From JBBROS01 sp963752225 (GTDB lineage: Bacteria; Pseudomonadota; Alphaproteobacteria; Acetobacterales; Acetobacteraceae): a stretch of DNA of 64,000 bases. Where the stretch lies: assembly GCA_963752225.1 (NCBI GenBank), contig CAVVXS010000001.1, forward strand, positions 1-64,000, given 5' to 3'. The notes under the pieces are model-generated. The model did not search any database. It saw nothing but the letters and a program-made list of their open reading frames with translations, and had not been told where the DNA came from. Shown piece by piece: positions 9,287-18,619 of this stretch. A program made the position numbers and the translations under genes. The stretch's first letter is position 1, and each line of letters begins with the position of its first letter.

Positions 9287-10618
9287 ATGCTTGATTTGAA
9301 CCGTCGCCAGCTCGGGCTGGGAGTGGGGGCGGCCGCCGCGTCCGGGCTGATCGGATCCGGTGCGCGGGCGGCGATCCCGGCGGCCGATGTGCCGGCGCCG
9401 AACCTGCCGATCGAGAAAGGGGCCGCGCTGCGCGTGCTGCGCCCGGCCAAGTTCGTCGATCCGGACGAGCGGATCTGGAACGAGAACACCAAGAAGTTCA
9501 CCGAAATGACGGGGTGCACCGTAAAGGTGGACTATTCCGGCTGGGAGGATCTGCGGCCGCAAACGGCGGTGACGGCCAACACCGGCGCCGGGCCGGATGT
9601 CGTGGTGGGCTGGACCGACGACCCGCACCTCTATTCGGACAAGCTGCTCGACCTCACCGACATCGCCGAGTACCTGGGCAAGAAGTATGGCGGCTGGTAC
9701 CCGCTGGCCGAGATGTACGGCAAGAAGTACAAGACCAACCAGTGGATCGCGATCCCGATGGGCGCCAGCGGCGGCCCGGCGGTGTACCGGATCAGCTGGC
9801 TGAAGGAGGTCGGGTTCGAGGAGTTCCCGAAAACGACCGACGGCCTGCTCGACTTGTGCCGCAAACTGCAGAAGTCGGGTCACCCGGCCGGGTTCGCGCT
9901 CGGCCACGCGGTGGGTGATGCGAACGCGTTCTGCTATTGGCTGATGTGGGCGTTCGGCGGCAACCTGATCGACGAGAACGGGAAGGTGGTCGTCAACTCG
10001 AAGGAGACGATCGAGGCGCTGAAATACGTCAAGGCGTTGTATCCGACCTGGATCCCCGGGACGAACTCCTGGCTCGATCCGAGCAACAACAAGGCGATGC
10101 TGTCGGGTGAGCTCGCGGCCACGCAGAACGGCGTTTCGCTGTACTTCTCGGCGCGCAACAGCAAGGACGAGTCGCTGCAGAAGATCGCCGCCGACATGAA
10201 CCATGCCCGGATGCCGATTGGACCGTCGGGCAAGAGCGCGGAATTGGCCAACGCGATCAACGCGATGATCTTCAAGCACACCAAGGCGCCGAACGCGGCC
10301 AAGGCGTACCTGACCTATATGATGGAAGGGCCGCAATACGACCGCTGGCTGACGGACAGCTTTGGCTATTGGGGCCAGCCGCTGCGGGCCTACGAAAGCA
10401 GCGCGGTGTGGACCAACGACCCGAAGGTCGCGGTTTACAAGGACACCATGGCCGACAGCCGCTGGCTGGCCTACCCCGGGGCGATCACCGAGGCGTCGGG
10501 GGCGGTGGTGGCGGACTACGTGGTGGTGGACATGGTGGCCGCGGCGGCGACCGGCGCCAGCACGCCGGAGGAGGCGGCCAAGGAAGCCGAACGGCGGGCA
10601 AAGCGCTACTACCGCTAG
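9287..10618 (+). CDS. ABC transporter extracellular solute-binding protein (family 1)
   Basis: The protein has 443 residues with a twin-arginine-like leader (NRRQLGLGVGAAAASGLI) and a likely cleavage after GARA, so it is periplasmic. The fold markers of sugar-binding proteins are visible, including TAVTANTGAGPDVVVGW, YRISWLKEVGF and a late KAYLTYMMEGPQYDRWL. It delivers the solute to the ATPase encoded just upstream together with permeases encoded at 16653-18540. The substrate cannot be named from sequence. Confidence 0.88.
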   Translation: MLDLNRRQLGLGVGAAAASGLIGSGARAAIPAADVPAPNLPIEKGAALRVLRPAKFVDPDERIWNENTKKFTEMTGCTVKVDYSGWEDLRPQTAVTANTGAGPDVVVGWTDDPHLYSDKLLDLTDIAEYLGKKYGGWYPLAEMYGKKYKTNQWIAIPMGASGGPAVYRISWLKEVGFEEFPKTTDGLLDLCRKLQKSGHPAGFALGHAVGDANAFCYWLMWAFGGNLIDENGKVVVNSKETIEALKYVKALYPTWIPGTNSWLDPSNNKAMLSGELAATQNGVSLYFSARNSKDESLQKIAADMNHARMPIGPSGKSAELANAINAMIFKHTKAPNAAKAYLTYMMEGPQYDRWLTDSFGYWGQPLRAYESSAVWTNDPKVAVYKDTMADSRWLAYPGAITEASGAVVADYVVVDMVAAAATGASTPEEAAKEAERRAKRYYR

Positions 10619-10797
10619 CTTCTGCCAGTCGGGAGCGGCTTGGCGGCGTCCGTCCAGCCCTCCCAGGGGTCCTTCGACACGGTCCTTTCCAAGCCGAACT
10701 GGCGGGCGGATTGCAGCACGGCGCTGCCTGCGGCCGTCCTAAAACCGTGGTTCGGTTCGGAACGCTACGCTACGCTTGCACGCAGGGTCGAACGCAT

Positions 10798-10828
10798 CCA
10801 TATTGCCTCCAGATTGGAGGCAATATGG
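10798..10828. promoter_or_regulatory. perfect 13-bp inverted repeat, likely toxin-antitoxin operator
   Basis: The arms CCATATTGCCTCC (10798-10810) and GGAGGCAATATGG (10816-10828) pair perfectly around the 5-base loop AGATT, directly in front of the antitoxin start at 10833. The right arm also contains the GGAGG that serves as ribosome site. In FitAB/VapBC modules the antitoxin dimer binds such palindromes and represses its own operon, so this is the probable operator. Formed in RNA, the hairpin would also hide the ribosome site. Confidence 0.75.
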
Positions 10829-10832
10829 AACC

Positions 10833-11069
10833 ATGCCGGTGACATTGTCGATCAAGAATGCGCCCGAACCTATCGTTGAACGCTTGAAGGAGCGGGCCAA
10901 CCGCAACCATCGCTCGCTGCAGGGCGAGCTGATGGCGATCATCGAACGTGCGGCTGAAGAAACACCGGTCCGGCGCTCGGTTGCCGAGACGTTCGCCGCC
11001 GTCCGAGCGCTCGGGTTCCGGATGCCCGCCGAAGCGACCGCAATGGTGCGCGAGGATCGTGACCGTTAA
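10833..11069 (+). CDS. VapB/FitA-type ribbon-helix-helix antitoxin
   Basis: The protein has 78 residues starting VTLSIKNAPEPIVERLKERA, followed by NRNHRSLQGELMAIIERAA. This is the Arc-like ribbon-helix-helix DNA-binding domain of FitA-type antitoxins. The C-terminal third, ending VREDRDR, would wrap the toxin. I chose the ATG at 10833 rather than the longer frame from 10776, because the longer N-terminus is only the translated palindrome. It overlaps the toxin gene by 11 bases, and the pair is autoregulated if the palindrome upstream is the operator. Confidence 0.85.
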   Translation: MPVTLSIKNAPEPIVERLKERANRNHRSLQGELMAIIERAAEETPVRRSVAETFAAVRALGFRMPAEATAMVREDRDR

Positions 11070-11430
11070 GGTTATCGACGCGTCGGCCTTCGCAGCCCTG
11101 GTGTTCGGGGAGCCGGATGCCGAGACGGTGTTGCAGGCGGTCGGTTCCGACCGGCTCGCGGCGCCTACCTTGATCGAATACGAGTTGGCCAATGTGTGCT
11201 GGAAGATCCTGCGCCGCCGGCCGGAGCAGCGGCAGGTGATCCTGGCCACCTATGCGGCCCGGCATCTGTTCGAGCTCGCTGAGCACCCGGTCAACGCCGA
11301 CGAGGTCGTGCCGCTCGCGGAGGCGACCGGGTTGACGGCCTACGACGCCAGCTACCTGTGGCTGTCGCGTCATTTGCGGGCGCCCCTCGTGTCGTTAGAT
11401 CGGCAGCTCATCCAAGCCGCCGCCGCTTGA
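11059..11430 (+). CDS. vapC: VapC-type PIN-domain toxin ribonuclease
   Basis: The protein has 123 residues with all four PIN acidic positions: Asp in VIDASAFAAL, Glu in IEYELANVCW, Asp in TAYDASYLWL and Asp in LVSLDRQL. VapC toxins cleave RNA, often tRNA, when freed from the antitoxin. The GTG start at 11059 has GAGG upstream and lies inside the end of the antitoxin gene. The module sits between the two halves of an ABC transporter locus, a common place for mobile modules to settle. Confidence 0.9.
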   Translation: MTVKVIDASAFAALVFGEPDAETVLQAVGSDRLAAPTLIEYELANVCWKILRRRPEQRQVILATYAARHLFELAEHPVNADEVVPLAEATGLTAYDASYLWLSRHLRAPLVSLDRQLIQAAAA

Positions 11431-11466
11431 GGTTGCACCGCTTTGGCGGTTCCCGCATGGTCGGTC

Positions 11467-12153
11467 ATGCCTCTGCCCTCGCTGCGCTTGTTTTGCACGC
11501 TCGCCCTCTCCGGCGTCGTCAGTGAGGTCGCGCCGGCGTTCGAGGCCCGGCATGGCGTGCCGGTCGAAGCGACGTTCCTGCCGACTGCCGTGCTGATGCC
11601 CCGGCTTCGCAGCGGCGAGGCGGCCGATGCGGCGATCCTGACCGCCGACGGAATGGCGGCGTTGGTGGGCGAGGGCCGAGTACGGGCCGACAGCGTCCTT
11701 GATTTGGCCCGCTCGTTCGTCGGCGTCGCGGTGCGGCAAGGCGCGCCCAAGCCTGACATCTCCACCCCGGACGCGTTCATCGCCGCGCTGCTGGCGGCTC
11801 GCTCGGTCGGCCTGTCGCGGCAGGGGGCAAGCGGGCTGTTCCTTTCGGCGCTGTTCACGCGGCTCGGCATCGCCGACGCGATCGCGGCAAAGGCGATGGT
11901 GATCGAGACCGGCTACACCGCGGAGTTGGCGGCGAGCGGCCGGGCGGAACTCGCGCTGCAGCAGGTGAGCGAGCTGATGGTGGTACCGGGCGTCGAGATC
12001 GTCGGCCGGATCCCGGCCGCGCTCGGTGGCGACAGCGTGTTCACGGGCGGCGTGGTCGCGGGCGCCGATCCGGCCGCGCAGGCCGACGCGTTCCTGCGAG
12101 CGATCGCGTCGGCCCGCGAGCTGATCGCGGCGAAGGGATTGGAGCCGATCTGA
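11467..12153 (+). CDS. ModA-like substrate-binding-fold protein without signal peptide
   Basis: The protein has about 228 residues from the ATG at 11467; a TTG at 11443 would add eight. The periplasmic-binding fold of molybdate-type receptors is suggested by FEARHGVPVEATFLP, MPRLRSGEAADAAILTADG and GRAELALQQVSELMVVPGV. Such receptors bind an oxyanion or small acid. No signal peptide is seen and no ModB or ModC partners are adjacent, so it may be cytoplasmic or an orphan. It follows vapC by 36 bases and converges with the RND gene, ten bases away. Confidence 0.7.
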   Translation: MPLPSLRLFCTLALSGVVSEVAPAFEARHGVPVEATFLPTAVLMPRLRSGEAADAAILTADGMAALVGEGRVRADSVLDLARSFVGVAVRQGAPKPDISTPDAFIAALLAARSVGLSRQGASGLFLSALFTRLGIADAIAAKAMVIETGYTAELAASGRAELALQQVSELMVVPGVEIVGRIPAALGGDSVFTGGVVAGADPAAQADAFLRAIASARELIAAKGLEPI

Positions 12154-12163
12154 CGCCCGTGGC

Positions 12164-15100
12164 TTATGCCCGGCTTGGCGCCGCGTCCGGCTCCCCATTG
12201 TTGAGCGCGCCGGCCAGCCGCGGCATCTGCTTCTTCTTGGCCGGCACCAGCCAGCTCTGCAGCTTGTCGAGGTAGAGGTAGATCACCGGCGTCGTGTAGA
12301 GCGTCAGCATCTGGCTGAGTGCCAAACCGCCAACCATGGCAAAGCCGAGCGGCTTGCGCAGCTCCGACCCGGCGCCCCCCTCCAGCATCAACGGCAGGCC
12401 CGACAGCAACGCGGCCATCGTGGTCATGAGGATCGGCCGGAACCGCAACAGGCAGGCCCGGCGGATGGCGTCCAACGGCGCGACGCCCTCGTTGCGCTCG
12501 AGGTGGATCGCGACGTCGACCAGCATGATGCCGTTCTTCTTGACGATGCCGATCAGCAGGATGATGCCGACGATGCCGATCACCGTCAGGTCGTAGCCGA
12601 ACGCCAACAGCATCAGCAACGCGCCGACGCCGGCCGAGGGCAGGGTGGACAGGATCGTCAGCGGCAGGATGTAGCTCTCGTACAGGATGCCGAGGATGAT
12701 GTAGACGGCGACCAGGGCGGCGGCGATCAGCGCCGGCTGGCTGCTGAGCGACGCCTGGAAGGCCTGGGCGGTGCCTTGGAACTGGCCTTGCACGGTGGCG
12801 GGCACGCCGAGCTCGGCCTGCGCCGCCTGGATGGCCGTCACGCTGTCGCCCAAAGAGGAGCCGGGTTTGAGGTTGTAGGAGATCGTCACCGCCGGGAACT
12901 GGCTCTGGTGGTTGACGACCAGCGGCTGCACCGGCGCGGTGTCGATGCGGACAAAGGTGCTCAGCGGCACCGGCTGGCCGCTGCCGGAGCGGACGTAAAG
13001 CTGCTGCAGCGTGTTGAGGTCGCCCTGCTGGTTCGGCGTGACCTCGAGGATGACGTAGTAGGCCTTGAGGTCGGTGAAGTACTGCGCCACCTGGCGCTGG
13101 CCGAAGGCGTCGTTCAGGGTCGCATCGATGGTGCCCGGCTGGATGCCGTAACGGGCGGCGGCGTCCTTGTCGTAGGTGAGCGTCGCGGTCAGGCCGGCGC
13201 CGGCCGCGTCGGAGGTGACGTCGGCGAGCTGCGGCAGCGTTTTGAGCTTGTCGAGGATCTTCGGCGCCCACTGGTTCAGCTCGGCCGCATTGGGGTCGGA
13301 CAGGGTGTATTGATACTCGGTGCGGGACAAGCGGCCGCCGACGCGCACGTCTTGCGCCGGCTGCATGAAGAAGCGGATGCCTTGCACGTCCTGCATGCGC
13401 CTGTTGATGCGGGCGATAACTCCGCGGGCGTCCACGTCACGCTCGCTCCAGGGTTTCAGCGAGATGTAAATGCGGCCGTTATTGGCGGTCTGGCCCCCGG
13501 AGCCGGCACCGATGGAACTGGTGACGCCGGCGACGGCGGGGTCCTCGCCGACGATCTGGTTGACCTGCTTCTGCAACACGGTCATCTGCGCAAAGCTGGT
13601 GTCCTGCGCCGCATCGGTGATCCCGATGATGATGCCGGTGTCCTGGCTGGGGAAGAAGCCTTTCGGGATCAGCGTGTAGAGGACGCCGGTCAGCACCAGC
13701 GTGCCGAAGAACACCATCAAGGTGAGGAAGCGGAAGCGGAGCGCGAGGTCGAGGGTGCGCTCGTAGAAGCCCAGGATGGCGTCGAAGATGTTTTCGACGA
13801 ACTTGTAGAAGCGGCCGTGTTCCTTCTTCTCCGCCGTCAGGAAGCGCGACGCCATCATCGGCGTGAGCGTCAGCGAGGCGAGGCACGAGACGGCGATGGT
13901 GATCGAGACGGTGACCGCGAACTCGCGGAACAGCCGGCCGATGATGCCGCCCATCAGCAGCAGCGGGATGAACACCGCGACGAGGCTGATGCTGATGCTG
14001 AGGATGGTGAAGCCGATCTCGCCGGCGCCCTTGATCGCCGCCTGCATCGGCGTCTCGCCTTCCTCGACGTGGCGGACGATGTTCTCCAGCATGACGATCG
14101 CGTCGTCGACCACGAAGCCGACGGCGATCGTGAGGCCCATCAGGCTGAGGTTGTCGAGGCTGAAGCCGCACACGAACATCACGCCGAGGGTGCCGATCAG
14201 CGCCACGGGGATGGTCACGCTCGGGATGATGGTGGCCCAGGCGTTGCGGAGGAACACGAAGATTACCGAGACGACCAGGCAGATCGACATCGCAAGGGTG
14301 AACTCGACGTCGCTGACCGAAGCGCGGATCGTCTGGGTGCGATCGCTGACGACGTCCACCTTGATGTCGGGCGGGATGTTCTTGAGCAGCGCCGGCAGCT
14401 TGGCTTGCACGGCGTTGACGGTTTCGATGACGTTGGCGCCGGGCTGCTTGAACACCAGCAGCAGGACGGCGGGCTTGTTGTCCTGCCAGGCGGTCAGCTC
14501 GCGGTTCTGCGGGCCGGACACCGCGTTGCCGACATCGCGAATGCGCACCGCGCCGCCGTCGCGATAGTTGATGATGGCGTCGTTGTACTCCTGCGCGGTC
14601 ATGCGCTGGTCGTTGGAGTACACGGTGTAGGATTGGTTCTTGCCGTCGATCGTGCCCTTGGGCGCGTTGGCTGTCGAGTTGGCGAGCACGTTGCGCACGT
14701 CCTCGAGCGTCAGGCTGAGGCCGGCGAGCTTGGCCGGGTCCACTTGGACGCGGATGGCGGGGGTCTGCTGCCCGCCGACCAGGACTTGGGACACGCCGGT
14801 GACCTGGCTGAGCTGCTGGGCGATGATGTTCTCGGCGGCCTGGTCGACGTCGGTCAGCGGCAGCGTCTCGGAGCGCGCGGCCAGGATCAGGATCGGCGCG
14901 TCGGCCGGGTTGGTTTTGCGCAACGTCGGCGGGTTGGGGATGTCCTTCGGCAGCTGCCCGCCGGCGGCGTTGATCGCCTCCAGAACGTCCGTCGCGGCCC
15001 CGTCGATGTTGCGGCTGAGGTCGAACTGCAGCGTGATCTGGCTGTTGCCGAGCACGTTGACGGACGTCATTTGCGCCAGGCCCGGGATCTGGCCGAACTG

Positions 15101-15307
15101 CGTCTCGAGCGGCGTCGCGACCGCGGTCGCCATCGTGGACGGGCTGGCCCCGGGATACTGGCCGGTGACGCTGATGGTTGGGAACTCGACTGCCGGCAGC
15201 GGCGCCACCGGCAGGAACGGATAAGCGGCGATGCCGGCCAGAACGATGGCCGCGATCATCAACGAGGTGGCGATCGGCTTGCGAATAAACGGGGCGGACA
15301 GGTTCAT
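12164..15307 (-). CDS. RND efflux transporter, MdtB/MdtC-like inner-membrane pump
   Basis: The protein has 1047 residues, normal for the HAE1-type RND family. It starts NLSAPFIRKPIATSLMIAA and has the transmembrane-4 proton relay GFVVDDAIVMLEN, followed by the large periplasmic loops (for example QYPGASPSTMATAVATPLE). It expels drugs or bile-like amphiphiles using proton flow, together with the adaptor encoded just upstream; the two genes overlap by four bases. An outer-membrane channel gene is not in this unit. Only one pump subunit is present, whereas enterobacterial Mdt loci have two. Confidence 0.93.
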   Translation of the reverse strand: MNLSAPFIRKPIATSLMIAAIVLAGIAAYPFLPVAPLPAVEFPTISVTGQYPGASPSTMATAVATPLETQFGQIPGLAQMTSVNVLGNSQITLQFDLSRNIDGAATDVLEAINAAGGQLPKDIPNPPTLRKTNPADAPILILAARSETLPLTDVDQAAENIIAQQLSQVTGVSQVLVGGQQTPAIRVQVDPAKLAGLSLTLEDVRNVLANSTANAPKGTIDGKNQSYTVYSNDQRMTAQEYNDAIINYRDGGAVRIRDVGNAVSGPQNRELTAWQDNKPAVLLLVFKQPGANVIETVNAVQAKLPALLKNIPPDIKVDVVSDRTQTIRASVSDVEFTLAMSICLVVSVIFVFLRNAWATIIPSVTIPVALIGTLGVMFVCGFSLDNLSLMGLTIAVGFVVDDAIVMLENIVRHVEEGETPMQAAIKGAGEIGFTILSISISLVAVFIPLLLMGGIIGRLFREFAVTVSITIAVSCLASLTLTPMMASRFLTAEKKEHGRFYKFVENIFDAILGFYERTLDLALRFRFLTLMVFFGTLVLTGVLYTLIPKGFFPSQDTGIIIGITDAAQDTSFAQMTVLQKQVNQIVGEDPAVAGVTSSIGAGSGGQTANNGRIYISLKPWSERDVDARGVIARINRRMQDVQGIRFFMQPAQDVRVGGRLSRTEYQYTLSDPNAAELNQWAPKILDKLKTLPQLADVTSDAAGAGLTATLTYDKDAAARYGIQPGTIDATLNDAFGQRQVAQYFTDLKAYYVILEVTPNQQGDLNTLQQLYVRSGSGQPVPLSTFVRIDTAPVQPLVVNHQSQFPAVTISYNLKPGSSLGDSVTAIQAAQAELGVPATVQGQFQGTAQAFQASLSSQPALIAAALVAVYIILGILYESYILPLTILSTLPSAGVGALLMLLAFGYDLTVIGIVGIILLIGIVKKNGIMLVDVAIHLERNEGVAPLDAIRRACLLRFRPILMTTMAALLSGLPLMLEGGAGSELRKPLGFAMVGGLALSQMLTLYTTPVIYLYLDKLQSWLVPAKKKQMPRLAGALNNGEPDAAPSRA

Positions 15308-16464
15308 CGGCTGGCACTCTGGTTGGCCGGGATCACGTCTGGGTCGCCCGCCTTGCCGAGTGCCAGGCGAGTGCCGGGGCCGATCCGGCTTTGCCCGGCG
15401 GTGACGACCTGCTCGCCCTCGGACACGCCCTCCTTGACCACGGTGTCGACGCCGTTGTCGTACAGGACCTTGATGTCGCGCCGGTCGGCGGTCTTGTCGG
15501 GCTTGACCGCGAACACGAACAGACCGTCCTGACTATGCTGGACCGCGACGTGCGGGATCGCCACGCCTTTCGCGACGTCGACTTGCAAGCGCGCGGACAC
15601 GAACTGGCCCGGCGTGAGGCGGTCGTCCTGGTTGGCGAAGATGGCCTTGAACTGCATCGTGCCGGTCGAGGTGTTGATGGCGTTGTCGGGGGTGAGCAGC
15701 TCGCCCCGGGCCAGCTCGTTGGCGCCGTCGGTGGTGTCGGCCAGCACCGGCAGCGTGCCGCGGGCCATGGCGTCGCGAACCCGTTGCAGGTCGGTCTCGG
15801 GCAGCGTGAACACCACGCTGATAGGGTGCACCTGAGCGATCGACAGGATGCCGGGCCCGGACGCGTTGGCCTGAATCAGGTTGCCGGGATCGACCCGGCG
15901 CAGGCTGACCCGGCCGTCGAGCGGCGATTTCACGACCGCGTAGCCGAGGTTGATGGTGGCCTCCTCGATGGAGGCGTCGTCGGCGGCAACCACGCCTTCG
16001 TAACGGGACACCGTGGATTTCTGGGTGTCGAGCTGCTGGCGGGAGGCGAAATCCTTGGTGGCAAGCTGTTCGTAGCGGTTGGCGTCGAGGCGGGCATTGT
16101 CGAGGTTGGCCTGATCCTGCAGGCGCTGCGCCTGCGCCCGGTCCAGCGCCGCCTTGAGCGGACGGGGGTCGATCACGGCCACCACGTCGCCCTTTTTCAC
16201 GTCCTGGCCTTCCTTAACCGGCTCGTCGATCAGCACGCCGCCCACCTGCGGGTGGATCTCGACCGCGTTCAGCGCCTGAACGGTGCCGATGCCGCGCAGG
16301 TAGATCGGCACCGCGTCGATTTTCGCCGCCGCGGCCGTCACGGGAACGTCCGGCGTTGCGGCGGGCGGCTTGGCCTCGTGGGACCCGGTGTAGCGCCATG
16401 CGCCATACCCGCCGCCAAGGAGAACGGCCGCGACCACGAGCAGCGGAAGAGGTTTCAATCGCAC
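15304..16464 (-). CDS. RND efflux periplasmic adaptor (MdtA-like)
   Basis: The protein has 386 residues. An N-terminal membrane anchor (LPLLVVAAVLLGGGYGAW) is followed by the lipoyl half-motifs around GGVLIDEPVKEGQDVKKGD, an alpha-hairpin (RAQAQRLQDQANLDNARLD) and a beta-barrel. This is the architecture of membrane fusion proteins that link an RND pump to an outer-membrane channel. It is the first gene of the pair, with the pump beginning in an ATGA overlap. It faces away from the ABC permease gene at 16653. Confidence 0.93.
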   Translation of the reverse strand: MRLKPLPLLVVAAVLLGGGYGAWRYTGSHEAKPPAATPDVPVTAAAAKIDAVPIYLRGIGTVQALNAVEIHPQVGGVLIDEPVKEGQDVKKGDVVAVIDPRPLKAALDRAQAQRLQDQANLDNARLDANRYEQLATKDFASRQQLDTQKSTVSRYEGVVAADDASIEEATINLGYAVVKSPLDGRVSLRRVDPGNLIQANASGPGILSIAQVHPISVVFTLPETDLQRVRDAMARGTLPVLADTTDGANELARGELLTPDNAINTSTGTMQFKAIFANQDDRLTPGQFVSARLQVDVAKGVAIPHVAVQHSQDGLFVFAVKPDKTADRRDIKVLYDNGVDTVVKEGVSEGEQVVTAGQSRIGPGTRLALGKAGDPDVIPANQSASR

Positions 16465-16652
16465 AAGTTTATCCTCGGGGCCGAACGCGGGGGCGCGCCC
16501 ACGTCCCAGTTACGCACGAGTTGCGGCGGATACGCTGCCAATCGAGGGGACGTGAACGGAGGGTTGTCGCTGGCGTGAGCGGTGCGGCTTGGGTATCGTT
16601 CGGCAAGAAGCGCCACCGGGCGCCAATCGGGCGTGGCAGCGTTGGGGGAACG

Positions 16653-17636
16653 ATGGGTGAGAATGTTGCCGTAGCCGGGGGAACGCCCGCCCACGCGGCC
16701 CATGCTTGGCGATGGTCGCCGCCCGGCGACACCTGGCTCATCCGGCTGTTCGATCACCGCGGCTTCCTGGCGGCGCTGTGCTTGTTCCCGGCGCTGGCTT
16801 TGCTGCTGGTGTTCCTGACCTACCCGCTCGGGCTCGGCATGTATCTGGCGTTCACCGACACCAAGATCGGCCGGGCCGGCGTGTGGGTCGGGCTGGAGAA
16901 CTTCGAGAGCCTGTGGGACGACCGGATCTTCTGGCTCAGCGTCACCAACACGCTGGTCTACACGGCGGTGGCGACGGTCGGGAAGTTCGGGCTGGGACTG
17001 TGGCTGGCGTTGCTGCTGAACAACAACATCCCGTTCAAGTCGCTGATCCGGGCCATCGTGCTGGTCCCGTGGATCGTGCCGACGGTGCTGTCGGCGATTG
17101 CGTTCTGGTGGATCTACGACCCGCAGTTCTCCATCGTGTCCTACGTGCTGAAAAGCATGGGGGTGATCGACAGCAACATCGACTTCCTCGGCACGCCTTG
17201 GCACGCACGGCTCAGCCTGATCGCGGCGAACATCTGGCGCGGCATTCCGTTCGTCGCCATCAGCCTGCTGGCCGGGCTGCAGACGATCTCGCCATCCTTA
17301 TATGAGGCCGCGATGCTGGACGGCGCCACGCCGTGGCAGCGGTTCGTCAACGTCACCCTGCCGATGCTGATGCCAGTACTGTCGGTTGTGCTGACGTTCT
17401 CGGTGCTGTTCACCTTCACCGACTTCCAGCTGGTCTATGCCATCACCCGCGGCGGTCCGGTGAACTCGACGCACCTTATGGCGACGCTCGCCTTTCAGCG
17501 CGGCATCCCCGGCGGGCAGCTTGGCGAGGGGGCGGCGATCGCGGTGGCGATGATCCCGTTCCTGGTGGCGGCGACGCTGTGCAGCTATTTCGGCCTGGCC
17601 CGGCGCAAGTGGCAGCAGGGCGAGGGGAACGACTGA
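16653..17636 (+). CDS. carbohydrate ABC transporter permease (MalF type)
   Basis: The protein has 327 residues and six or so membrane spans, starting with LCLFPALALLLVFLTYPLGL. The cytoplasmic EAA loop reads EAAMLDGATPWQRFVNVTLP, which is the surface that docks on the ATPase. The ATG at 16653 has GGGGGA upstream. The second permease begins one base after its stop. The likely ATPase and binding protein lie upstream at 8192-10618, separated by unrelated genes. Confidence 0.92.
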   Translation: MGENVAVAGGTPAHAAHAWRWSPPGDTWLIRLFDHRGFLAALCLFPALALLLVFLTYPLGLGMYLAFTDTKIGRAGVWVGLENFESLWDDRIFWLSVTNTLVYTAVATVGKFGLGLWLALLLNNNIPFKSLIRAIVLVPWIVPTVLSAIAFWWIYDPQFSIVSYVLKSMGVIDSNIDFLGTPWHARLSLIAANIWRGIPFVAISLLAGLQTISPSLYEAAMLDGATPWQRFVNVTLPMLMPVLSVVLTFSVLFTFTDFQLVYAITRGGPVNSTHLMATLAFQRGIPGGQLGEGAAIAVAMIPFLVAATLCSYFGLARRKWQQGEGND

Positions 17637-17637
17637 G

Positions 17638-18540
17638 ATGAGTGCCGCCACCGAAGCCACGGTCGCCCCGAACAATACCCCGGAACGGCAGGGGGCGATG
17701 AACTGGGACAGCATCCCGCGCCGGGTGGTGACGCTGTATATCCCGCTCGCGACATTCGTGCTGGTGCTGCTGTTCCCGTTCTACTGGATGGCGGTGACCA
17801 CGTTCAAACCGAACAACGAGCTGTACAACTACAAGGAGTTCAACCCGTTCTGGGTCCGCTCGCCGACCTTGCAGAACGTCAAGAAGCTGCTGTTCGACAC
17901 CGACTATCCGCAATGGCTGATGACGACGATGGGGATCGCGGCGGCGGCGACCTGCATCAGCATCTTTGCCAGCGTGCTGGCGGCCTACGCGATCCAGCGG
18001 CTGCGCTTTCGCGGCAGCAATTGGGTGGGGCTGGCGATCTACCTGGCCTACCTGGTGCCGCCGTCGATCCTGTTCATCCCGCTGGCCACGATGGTGTTCA
18101 AGCTCGGGCTGTTCGATACGCCGTGGGCGCTGATCCTGACCTATCCCACGTTCCTGATCCCGTTCTGCACCTGGCTGCTGATCGGCTATTTCAAGTCGAT
18201 CCCGTACGAGCTCGAGGAATGCGCGCTGATCGACGGCGCGACCCGGCTGCAGATCCTGCGCCGGATCACACTGCCGCTGGCGGTGCCGGGGCTGATCAGC
18301 GCGGGGATCTTTGCCTTCACGCTGTCGTGGAACGAGTTCATCTACGCGCTGGCGTTCATTCAGTCGTCGGAGAAGAAGACGGTTCCGGTCGCGGTGCTGA
18401 CGCAGCTGGTGCAGGGCGACGATTATCAGTGGGGGCCGCTGATGGCGGGCGCGCTGTTCGGGTCGATCCCGGTGGCGCTGCTGTACTCGTTCTTCGTCGA
18501 GTACTATGTCAGCTCGCTGACCGGAGCGGTGAAGGAGTAG
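17638..18540 (+). CDS. carbohydrate ABC transporter permease (MalG type)
   Basis: The protein has 300 residues with six predicted spans. The first is TLYIPLATFVLVLLFPFYW, and the EAA loop is EECALIDGATRLQILRRITL. It completes the importer with the MalF-type permease directly upstream. The C-terminal VEYYVSSLTGAVKE ending is normal for MalG proteins. A weak hairpin follows, so the permease pair probably forms its own transcription unit. Confidence 0.92.
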   Translation: MSAATEATVAPNNTPERQGAMNWDSIPRRVVTLYIPLATFVLVLLFPFYWMAVTTFKPNNELYNYKEFNPFWVRSPTLQNVKKLLFDTDYPQWLMTTMGIAAAATCISIFASVLAAYAIQRLRFRGSNWVGLAIYLAYLVPPSILFIPLATMVFKLGLFDTPWALILTYPTFLIPFCTWLLIGYFKSIPYELEECALIDGATRLQILRRITLPLAVPGLISAGIFAFTLSWNEFIYALAFIQSSEKKTVPVAVLTQLVQGDDYQWGPLMAGALFGSIPVALLYSFFVEYYVSSLTGAVKE

Positions 18541-18580
18541 GCGGGTTGTTTCCGGCCGGCGCCATGCCGATTATGGGAGG

Positions 18581-18605
18581 GCCGGCAGCGGCCGGCGGTT
18601 TTCTC
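18581..18605 (+). terminator. possible weak terminator hairpin
   Basis: GCCGGC (18581-18586) and GCCGGC (18591-18596) can pair across the loop AGCG and are followed by GGTTTTCTC. It lies between the permease pair and the next membrane-protein gene. The short stem and interrupted T run make it only a candidate. Confidence 0.4.
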
Positions 18606-18619
18606 GGGGGTTCGGCTTG

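Noticed and set aside
10620..10790. Coding region between the binding protein and the antitoxin
   Set aside because: No frame has protein-like text or a ribosome site; nothing supported is seen.
10776..10832. Longer antitoxin N-terminus from 10776
   Set aside because: The extra residues are the translated palindrome and lack a ribosome site; the ATG at 10833 matches the family start.
12503..15532. 1009-codon plus-strand frame
   Set aside because: It lies opposite the RND pump gene, which has clear family motifs; the Asp/Gly/His-rich product is a shadow.
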